DNA of 16,942 nucleotides from an uncultured Lachnospiraceae bacterium (GTDB lineage: Bacteria > Bacillota > Clostridia > Lachnospirales > Lachnospiraceae): contig CAMKMR010000008.1 in NCBI GenBank assembly GCA_946413945.1, forward strand, positions 1-16,942, given 5' to 3'. The notes beneath the pieces were generated by a model. The model worked only from the letters and a program-made list of their open reading frames with translations, ran no database searches and was not told the DNA's origin. A program made the position numbers and the translations under genes. Each line of letters starts with the position of its first letter. Within the stretch, counting starts at the first letter, position 1. Positions 1-5,847 of this stretch are shown in pieces.

Positions 1-494
1 CTCTTATAAGAGCTTATCGCACAGCCTTATGTATCAGAGGGGACCGTGCAGATATCCCTTTAATAAAGGACGAGCGTTTAAGAGAATTTAATTTTGGAAT
101 ATATGAAGGAAAAACCAGCGAAGAAAGAGACGCCATGTCAAACGGACGTTTCTCGGATTTCTTTAAGGCTCCAGAAAAGTTTGTTCCCAAAGAAGGTGGC
201 GAAAGCCTTCCTGAACTTTTAGATAGAACACGTGACTTTATGAAAAATATGATCGAACCTTTAGCTCTTCTTAGCCCTGACGAAAATCCCTTTGGCAAAA
301 ATAAGAACATTGAAAGGATATTTATCTCCGGTCACGGTGCAATGAACAAAGCCATAATGATGTACGTTAAAGGACGCACAGATCTTTCCCTTTTCTGGGA
401 CGGACCATGGCAGAGAAACTGCAATGTCGTGATAATGAAATACGAAAATGAAAAATATGAGATTGTAAACGAAGAGGCATTTTTCGGCGAATAA
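1..494 (+). CDS. histidine phosphatase family protein (phosphoglycerate mutase-like), 5' end outside window
   Basis: This is the C-terminal part of a histidine phosphatase superfamily enzyme. The frame is open from base 3, and 163 residues are visible before the TAA at 492-494. The first visible residues, RAYRTA, match the conserved arginine segment that follows the catalytic RHG motif. They are followed by LREFNFGIYEG (the usual E-x-x-x-G-x-x-E-G block), a GES motif near visible residue 66, and ISGHGA at visible residue 111, whose histidine (codon 333-335) is the second catalytic histidine. The catalytic RHG itself lies upstream of the window. Members dephosphorylate sugar phosphates, phosphoglycerate or nucleotide-loop intermediates, and the substrate cannot be told here. 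An ATG at 135 is internal and falls after conserved motifs, so it is not the start. The 3' end forms the left arm of a hairpin shared with the convergent gene. Confidence 0.85.
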   Translation, partial: LIRAYRTALCIRGDRADIPLIKDERLREFNFGIYEGKTSEERDAMSNGRFSDFFKAPEKFVPKEGGESLPELLDRTRDFMKNMIEPLALLSPDENPFGKNKNIERIFISGHGAMNKAIMMYVKGRTDLSLFWDGPWQRNCNVVIMKYENEKYEIVNEEAFFGE

Positions 495-518
495 ATCATT
501 CGCCCAAAAATGCCTCTT
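472..518. terminator. long hairpin between convergent genes, probable terminator
   Basis: Bases 472-492 pair with 498-518 in a 21-bp stem with a single C-C mismatch (485/505) and a 5-nt loop. The left arm includes the last codons and the first base of the stop codon of the phosphatase gene. The right arm is followed by TTTAAACAATTT, a weak T tract. It lies between two convergent genes, so it may act on both strands. The stem is strong but the T tracts are poor on both sides, which lowers confidence in classic intrinsic termination. Confidence 0.6.
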
Positions 519-545
519 TAAACAATTTAATTAAAGTCGTAAGTA

Positions 546-1601
546 TCAGCCGCAATTCTTAAGATCTGCTTCTTCCTCTATGTCTACCAATTCTGCATTT
601 TTTGCAGCGTTTCTACTCTTTTTATGAGCCGCAACAAAGAAAGCGCCAATGATAAATGGGAATATGAGGCTGTAGAATCGATAAAGAATCGCCGCTGCAG
701 CCGCAGATTCATTTGTAATAAATGTTGTAAATACTGTGATAAATACAAATTCCAGAGTTCCAAGTCCAGCCGGCGCGATCATTACTACGCCCAGCATATT
801 CGTAAGTGCCATAAGCATCACGATCCTTACAGGATTAAGCTCATACTCAGGCGAAAGAACAATCCAAGGAATCGTATACCAGCTAAAAAGCTTAAGTATA
901 TTTAATAAAAGGAATATCACAGCTTCCTTTTTTCTGCCCAGGATATTTCTGCCTTCTTCATTAAAAGCAGTAACATTTGTCTCTATAAGCTCAAGCTTAT
1001 CATGGAAACGGCTGCCCTCTTTAAGGATTTTTCTTGCCAGCTTTAATATAAGATCCGCCAACCATTTTGAGGCTGCAAGGAACATAAGAAATGCCACTAT
1101 CACCGTAATCGCTACAAGCCCCAGCGCCATATAATCCGCATATTTTGTTATGCCTTTCTCATGTGTTAATAATAAGGTCACAAATGAAACTGCCCCCATA
1201 AGTCCTATTGCTATCTTCTGAAATGTGTACTGGGTAAGTGTCATGCCCGTTCCTTTAGATACAGGAACGCCACAGCTATTCATATAATAGATTTCAGCAA
1301 AACCAGAAGCTGACCCGAGTGTAGCTGCCTTATAGAAAGCACAATATACTCCGCAGCATATTCCCTGCCAAAGAGTCATTTTATTCTTTTCAAACATGGT
1401 CATCCTGCTTATTATCGCCCCTTCAAAGAAGAAATAGACAAGGGACATTATTGCTGCAATTATAGTAGAGCTGACCGGCATGTTTTTTATTATACCTAAA
1501 GCCTTATCGACAGTATCCTGCTGCCAGATATAAGCTAAATATACCAGTAAAAATATAACAGCCCACTTAATTATGCTGTTTCTTAATTCTTTTTTACTCA
1601 T
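546..1601 (-). CDS. flippase-like / lysylphosphatidylglycerol synthase transmembrane-domain protein
   Basis: A 351-residue polytopic membrane protein of the UPF0104 family (LPG_synthase_TM). Seven or eight hydrophobic segments are visible, starting near residues 11-27 (WAVIFLLVYLAYI) and 43-60, and ending near 310-325. The family signature MIAPAGLGTLEFVF lies at about residues 274-287. In MprF this domain moves aminoacylated phosphatidylglycerol across the membrane; there is no soluble aminoacyl-transferase domain here, so it is a stand-alone domain whose lipid or glycolipid substrate is unknown. The ATG at 1599-1601 is preceded by AGAGGA (1613-1618) at a slightly long spacing of 11 nt. It is followed by the convergent hairpin at 472-518 and separated from upstream glgB by that gene's own terminator, so it is probably monocistronic. 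The tail (residues 327-351) is charged and cytoplasmic. Confidence 0.85.
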   Translation of the reverse strand: MSKKELRNSIIKWAVIFLLVYLAYIWQQDTVDKALGIIKNMPVSSTIIAAIMSLVYFFFEGAIISRMTMFEKNKMTLWQGICCGVYCAFYKAATLGSASGFAEIYYMNSCGVPVSKGTGMTLTQYTFQKIAIGLMGAVSFVTLLLTHEKGITKYADYMALGLVAITVIVAFLMFLAASKWLADLILKLARKILKEGSRFHDKLELIETNVTAFNEEGRNILGRKKEAVIFLLLNILKLFSWYTIPWIVLSPEYELNPVRIVMLMALTNMLGVVMIAPAGLGTLEFVFITVFTTFITNESAAAAAILYRFYSLIFPFIIGAFFVAAHKKSRNAAKNAELVDIEEEADLKNCG

Positions 1602-1659
1602 TAAATATAAAATCCTCTTTTATTATTTTTACAGTTACCCCCAACAATACAATATCTAC

Positions 1660-1694
1660 AAAAAAAAGTAAAGCCATATCCCGGCTTTACTTTT
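1660..1694 (-). terminator. intrinsic terminator of glgB
   Basis: On the minus strand a 12-bp stem (1683-1694 with 1664-1675; core GTAAAGCC/GGCTTTAC) has a 7-nt loop and ends in a run of T residues (A8 on the plus strand, 1660-1667). It begins 14 nt after the glgB stop codon. It should separate glgB from the flippase-like gene downstream. Confidence 0.9.
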
Positions 1695-1707
1695 GATTTT
1701 TTATTGA

Positions 1708-4026
1708 TCACTTTGCTAGTTTTGTTGTCTTCTTTGACGCGTCTTTTGACTTCTTTGCTCCGCTGCCTGGCGTCTTTTTTTTGCTCGTTACTTCTTTCTC
1801 ATCTTCATAATCATAGCGAAGAACTGTAACTGAAAGTGGCGCTACGTCCATAGTAATAGAATACTGAGCTCTGTCACAAGCTTCCTTTACTGCCTTATAT
1901 TTCTTTCCAACAAGCCTTCCATGTCCGCCAAATCTTTCCTCATCGGAAGAAAGTATTTCTTCATAGTTTGTCAGACTTGGAACACCGATCTTATATTCTT
2001 TTCTTTCAACAGGCACAAAATTGCAGATAAACATAAGCTGAGCTTTTGCTGTCTTTCCTCTTCTTACAAATGTATAAATTCCTGACTTTTCATCATCAAC
2101 CTTTATCCACTCAAAGCCCATTGGATCGTTATCATTATAATAAAGAGCATCATATTTTGTATAAATATGATTAAGTGCCTTTACCCATTCCTGCATTCCC
2201 TTATGCATTGGCTTATCTAACAAATACCAGTCAAGACTTCTTGCTTCGCTCCATTCTCTAAGCTGTCCAAATTCCTGTCCCATAAAGAGCAGCTTCTTAC
2301 CAGGATGTCCTGCCATAAAGCCATATGCAGTACGAAGATTTGCAAACTTCTCATCCTCATTTCCCGGCATCTTATTCAGCATTGAACACTTAAGATGTAC
2401 AACTTCATCATGAGAAAGAACCAGTATATAGTTCTCTGAATAAGTATATGAAAGAGAGAATGTAAGCTTATTATGATTAAAGCTTCTGAAATACGGATCA
2501 GACTTCATATATTCAAGGAAGTCGTTCATCCAGCCCATATTCCATTTAAAGAGGAAGCCAAGTCCTTCCATTGATGAAGGAGCAGTAACTCCTGGCCATG
2601 CTGTTGATTCCTCAGCAATGAGATAAGTTCCTGGATTTCTTTCCTCAAGAACCGCATTTATATTTCTAAGAAGCTCAATAGCTTCTAAATTCTCTTTGCC
2701 GCCATTCTTATTTGGGACCCAGCATCCAGCCTGCTTACCATAATCGAGATAGAGCATTGATGCAACCGCATCAACTCTAAGACCATCGATATGATATTTT
2801 TCTATCCAGAAAAGAGCATTTGCTGCAAGGAAGTTGGCAACTTCATTTCTACCATAATCAAAGATATAAGTACCCCAGTCAGGATGTTCCCCCTTTCTAG
2901 GATCTGCATTTTCATAGAGCGCCATGCCGTCAAATCTTCCAAGTCCATGAGCATCCTTAGGAAAATGCGCCGGTACCCAGTCAAGGATTACCCCAATATG
3001 TCTCTTATGCATTTCATCAATAAAATACATAAAATCCTCCGGAGTTCCATATCTTGAAGTAGGTGCATAATAATTTGTTACCTGATAACCCCAGGATCCG
3101 TCAAATGGATATTCAGCAATACCCATAAGTTCAACATGAGTATAGCCCATTTCTGTAAGATATGAACCTAATTGTTCCGCCAATTCCCTGTAATTATAGA
3201 AACCGAGATCTGCATCTTCATCCTTCTTTCTCCATGATCCAAGATGACATTCATAGATTGACATAGGTTCCTTGAGTCTAGTAACCCTGTCTTTCTTTTT
3301 TCTATCACTCATCCAATTAGAGTCATTCCATTTATACTGATTGATATCAAATACCACATTGGCATTATCTGGTCTTACCTGATTATAATTTCCGTATGGA
3401 TCGTCCTTATATAAGATTTCTCCATATCTGGTTAAGATCTGATATTTATATACTGCTCCAGGCATAACATCTGGTATAAATAATTCATATATTCCTGATG
3501 AACTATGGATCTGCATCGGATTCAGCATTCCATCCCACATATTAAAGTCGCCAACAACCGATACTCGTCTGGCATCTGGTGCCCATACAGCAAAATATGT
3601 TCCCTTAACTCCATCTATCTCGCATGGATGAGCTCCCATCTTGTCATAAATATCATAATGCTTTCCTTCAGCAAAAAGATATGCATCAAAATCTGTTATC
3701 TTTCCATCAAATGCATATGCATCCGCTGTTTCAACACTTGTTCCATCATAATATTCTGTTAAAAGACGATACTTTGTCCCCTGTATTTTTTTTGTTGGAA
3801 AATAAATCCCGTAAAAACCGTCTTCGCTTACTTTTTCTAATGGATAATATGTTTTTCCTGACGCTGTTCTGATAGAAACCTTAGAAGAATGTGGCCTATA
3901 GCATGTTACTACCTGACCATCCCCATATTCATGAATACCAAGCAGCTGCTTAGGCGCATTGATTTTCCCTGCCATAAGTTCATCGTAAAGTATCCAGTTC
4001 ACCCAATTGTGAAGTCTTTCATCCAT
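1708..4026 (-). CDS. glgB: 1,4-alpha-glucan branching enzyme
   Basis: A 772-residue GH13 branching enzyme that transfers alpha-1,4 chains to alpha-1,6 branch points during glycogen synthesis in the cytoplasm. Visible domains are an N1 module (about 20-110), a CBM48 module (about 140-230, FAVWAPDARRVSVVGDFN), the TIM barrel (about 255-620) and a C-terminal beta domain (about 640-740). The catalytic residues fit the family: nucleophile D419 in DGLRVDAV, acid/base E472 in LIAEEST, and D540 in LSHDEVVH. After HDEV the sequence reads HLKCSMLNKMPGNEDEKFANLR, a variant of the more usual HGKSSLL form. Residues 746-772 form a lysine-rich, low-complexity tail beyond the normal end of the family. The ATG at 4024-4026 is preceded by GGGAGGAG (4036-4043). 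No other glycogen gene is in the window, and the gene is flanked by its own terminator and a palindrome-rich leader. Confidence 0.97.
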   Translation of the reverse strand: MDERLHNWVNWILYDELMAGKINAPKQLLGIHEYGDGQVVTCYRPHSSKVSIRTASGKTYYPLEKVSEDGFYGIYFPTKKIQGTKYRLLTEYYDGTSVETADAYAFDGKITDFDAYLFAEGKHYDIYDKMGAHPCEIDGVKGTYFAVWAPDARRVSVVGDFNMWDGMLNPMQIHSSSGIYELFIPDVMPGAVYKYQILTRYGEILYKDDPYGNYNQVRPDNANVVFDINQYKWNDSNWMSDRKKKDRVTRLKEPMSIYECHLGSWRKKDEDADLGFYNYRELAEQLGSYLTEMGYTHVELMGIAEYPFDGSWGYQVTNYYAPTSRYGTPEDFMYFIDEMHKRHIGVILDWVPAHFPKDAHGLGRFDGMALYENADPRKGEHPDWGTYIFDYGRNEVANFLAANALFWIEKYHIDGLRVDAVASMLYLDYGKQAGCWVPNKNGGKENLEAIELLRNINAVLEERNPGTYLIAEESTAWPGVTAPSSMEGLGFLFKWNMGWMNDFLEYMKSDPYFRSFNHNKLTFSLSYTYSENYILVLSHDEVVHLKCSMLNKMPGNEDEKFANLRTAYGFMAGHPGKKLLFMGQEFGQLREWSEARSLDWYLLDKPMHKGMQEWVKALNHIYTKYDALYYNDNDPMGFEWIKVDDEKSGIYTFVRRGKTAKAQLMFICNFVPVERKEYKIGVPSLTNYEEILSSDEERFGGHGRLVGKKYKAVKEACDRAQYSITMDVAPLSVTVLRYDYEDEKEVTSKKKTPGSGAKKSKDASKKTTKLAK

Positions 4027-4062
4027 AAATCTTTTCTCCTCCCGCTAATCTTAATATACAAG

Positions 4063-4080
4063 TTAGAGAAGAATCTCTAA
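4063..4080. repeat. perfect 7-4-7 palindrome in the glgB leader
   Basis: TTAGAGA-AGAA-TCTCTAA is a perfect inverted repeat lying 37-54 bp upstream of the glgB start. In RNA it would form a small hairpin near the 5' end of the glgB message, and in DNA it has the shape of an operator. A TATACT hexamer (minus strand, 4088-4093) just upstream could be the glgB -10 box, but no good -35 pairs with it (CATACT at 4111-4116). The function is not shown. Confidence 0.5.
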
Positions 4081-4102
4081 GAGTCCTAGTATATAAGATT
4101 TT

Positions 4103-4133
4103 CACATCATAGTATGTGTTACTATTTTAACAC
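4103..4133. repeat. overlapping palindromes between glgB and holA
   Basis: GTGTTA-CTATTT-TAACAC (4116-4133) is a perfect 6-6-6 inverted repeat. It overlaps a second one, CACAT-6-ATGTG (4103-4118). Both lie in the divergent intergenic region and would cover the -35 region of the putative glgB promoter. They look like candidate binding sites for a dimeric regulator, but no regulator is encoded nearby. Confidence 0.45.
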
Positions 4134-4186
4134 GGAAACAAAAATTCTGCATCATATAATTGCTCTTAGGGAGATTTCATTTATCC

Positions 4187-4216
4187 TTGATTATGCCCCT
4201 TCCAATAAGCTATACT
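4187..4216 (+). promoter_or_regulatory. sigma-A-type promoter of holA
   Basis: TTGATT (4187-4192), an 18-nt spacer and TATACT (4211-4216) give a good vegetative promoter. Transcription would start near 4223, about 37 nt before the holA ATG. The Shine-Dalgarno GGAG is at 4248-4251, 8 nt before the start. Confidence 0.7.
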
Positions 4217-4259
4217 TATTTTATAAGCAAATTTTTAAGTATTATCCGGAGATAAGAAA

Positions 4260-5282
4260 ATGGCTAAAAAAGCTGACGAAAACAATGGAATGACCCAACT
4301 TAATCAGGAAATAAAAGAGGGACATTTTAAAAAAATGTATCTTCTTACGGGTTCAGAACATTACCTGATAAATCAATACAGAGATTTCCTGAAAAATAGT
4401 CTGGTACCCCCTGATGATACTATGAATTTTTCTCATTATGACACATCAAACATCAGCTCAAAAGCAATAGCAAATGACCTGATCACTCTCCCTTTCCTGG
4501 CAGAGCATCGAGTTATCTTAGTTGAAGACAGCGGTTTTTTTACTAAATCCGATGAAGACCTGCTTAATGCCATAGAAAAAATGCCTGATGAAAATATCAT
4601 CATCTTCTGTGAAAATGATACTGACAAAGGCAAAGCTGTTGACAAAAGAGGCAAACTGTATAAACTCTTCGAAAAGGCTGAAGGCGTATACAACTTTAAC
4701 ACAATGGATGAAAAGACCATTCTTATCTGGTTAAAGAAAAAAATAACTTCTGCAGGCCTAAGTTCTGAGGACGCTGCCATTTTCCGATTATATGAATCTG
4801 CAGGTCCTGACATGACCAGCCTTTCTAATGAAGTTGAAAAGCTTATCGGTTACTGCATTTCCAAAAATAATGTAACTGTAAAAGACGTAGAGGAAATATC
4901 TGTTTCAAAAACAGAAGACAAAGTATTTGAGATGATCGATGCCATATCTAAGCATGACAAAAAGAAGGCTATACTTTTATATAATGACTTAGTCCAGTTA
5001 AGAGAAGCGCCTATGAAGATTTTAGTCCTTATAACAAGGCATTATAATATCCTCTGTCAGATAGCCTTAATGCAGGAAGAAAAATATGACAGTTCTCATA
5101 TGGCAAAAACTTTAAAGGTTAATCCTTATTTTTTAAAGAAATATATGGGAATTGCAAAACAGTATAAATACAAAGAACTATTAGCAGCTGCTAATAGTTG
5201 TGCAGATGCAGATTATGCAATAAAAACAGGAGCCCTTTCCGACAAAGACTCTCTCGAAAAACTTTTGATCAAACTGATGTAA
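4260..5282 (+). CDS. holA: DNA polymerase III, delta subunit
   Basis: A 340-residue protein of normal length for HolA, the clamp-loader delta subunit that opens the beta sliding clamp during replication. The N-terminal signature KKMYLLTGSEHYLINQYRDF (residues 24-43) matches the family's Y-L-L-x-G-x-E-x-x-L-I block. An AAA-like fold follows without a functional Walker A, as expected for delta. The middle region IFCENDTDKGKAVDKRGKLYK (about 119-139) and the C-terminal helical collar with ILVLITRHYNILCQIALMQE (about 255-274) also fit. The start has GGAG 8 nt upstream. The gene ends in tandem stops TAA TAG and then a bidirectional terminator shared with rpsT. It is monocistronic, with its own promoter. 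The holA-rpsT neighbourhood is common in Gram-positive genomes. Confidence 0.93.
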   Translation: MAKKADENNGMTQLNQEIKEGHFKKMYLLTGSEHYLINQYRDFLKNSLVPPDDTMNFSHYDTSNISSKAIANDLITLPFLAEHRVILVEDSGFFTKSDEDLLNAIEKMPDENIIIFCENDTDKGKAVDKRGKLYKLFEKAEGVYNFNTMDEKTILIWLKKKITSAGLSSEDAAIFRLYESAGPDMTSLSNEVEKLIGYCISKNNVTVKDVEEISVSKTEDKVFEMIDAISKHDKKKAILLYNDLVQLREAPMKILVLITRHYNILCQIALMQEEKYDSSHMAKTLKVNPYFLKKYMGIAKQYKYKELLAAANSCADADYAIKTGALSDKDSLEKLLIKLM

Positions 5283-5331
5283 TAGATCAGCCGTTATAAA
5301 TAACTTCCATATAATAAAAATCTGGTAAAAC

Positions 5332-5363
5332 AAAAAACCTCAACATTAAAGTTGAGGTTTTTT
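5332..5363. terminator. bidirectional terminator between holA and rpsT
   Basis: Perfect 13-bp stem (5332-5344 with 5351-5363; core ACCTCAAC/GTTGAGGT) with a 6-nt loop, flanked by A6 on one side and T7 on the other. It gives a proper T tract on each strand, so it can end both the plus-strand holA message and the minus-strand rpsT message, whose stop codon is 17 bp away. Confidence 0.95.
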
Positions 5364-5379
5364 TATATCAATCAAACAA

Positions 5380-5643
5380 TTAAGCAAGTTTGTTAACAGC
5401 CTTATTAAGTCTTGATACTTTTCTTGCAGCTGTATTCTTATGAAGGATACCCTTCTTAGCAGCCTTATCGATCTTTGATGTAGCAACAAGTACTGCAGCG
5501 CTTGCAGCTTCCTTATTACCCTCTGCGATAGCAGCGTCAACCTTCTTTACAAGAGTCTTAAGCTCTGTCTTAACTGCCTTGTTTCTCATTTCCTTCTTCT
5601 TGCTTACAAGAATTCTCTTCTTAGCTGATTTGATGTTAGCCAA
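5380..5643 (-). CDS. rpsT: 30S ribosomal protein S20
   Basis: An 87-residue basic protein of typical S20 length. S20 binds 16S rRNA early in assembly of the small subunit. The start MANIKSAKKRI and the block KGILHKNTAARKVSRLNKAVN at the C-terminus are diagnostic. The start codon is TTG (5641-5643), fixed by a strong GGAGGT 8 nt upstream (5652-5657) and by the conserved N-terminus; no in-frame ATG or GTG precedes it at a usable distance. A UUG start is known for E. coli rpsT, where it takes part in autoregulation by S20, so the same control may exist here (inference). It has its own promoter and a leader of about 130 nt. It follows comEC on the same strand with no clear terminator between, so some readthrough is possible. 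Confidence 0.98.
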   Translation of the reverse strand: MANIKSAKKRILVSKKKEMRNKAVKTELKTLVKKVDAAIAEGNKEAASAAVLVATSKIDKAAKKGILHKNTAARKVSRLNKAVNKLA

Positions 5644-5775
5644 TGTTCTTTACCTCCATAAAATAATATAACGTTATAATTTATTATGAATGATTCCATT
5701 TAGCCAAGACACGGTCAGCTTTCATAAAAAGCCGGGCATGTGAAACCACTATTTAACGTAATATAAAAACATGCA
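5644..5775 (-). promoter_or_regulatory. structured rpsT 5' leader, candidate autoregulatory region
   Basis: The predicted rpsT transcript carries about 130 untranslated nucleotides, long for a single-gene ribosomal protein message. Its first bases can pair with an inner segment (GCATGT 5769-5774 with ACATGC 5736-5741). A second short hairpin follows (GCTTT 5728-5732 with AAAGC 5718-5722). The octamer TTGGCTAA at 5700-5707 is identical to the first eight bases of the coding sequence. This fits control by S20 binding, but the match to any known leader class was not recognised. Confidence 0.4.
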
Positions 5776-5781
5776 GAATTT

Positions 5782-5810
5782 ATAATACAACAGCAGATAA
5801 TGATAGTCAA
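5782..5810 (-). promoter_or_regulatory. strong sigma-A-type promoter of rpsT
   Basis: On the minus strand TTGACT (5805-5810), a 17-nt spacer and TATTAT (5782-5787) give a near-consensus promoter. Transcription should begin near 5775. It lies about 40 bp after the comEC stop codon. Confidence 0.85.
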
Positions 5811-5847
5811 GCAATATTTATAAGCTCAATGTAAATGCTATTTTCTT

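Noticed and set aside
736..1134. Plus-strand open frame of 132 codons antisense to the flippase-like gene
   Set aside because: No ribosome site, no recognisable domain, and it lies fully opposite a clearly conserved gene. The same applies to antisense frames at 4436-4813, 9077-9442 and 11613-11930.
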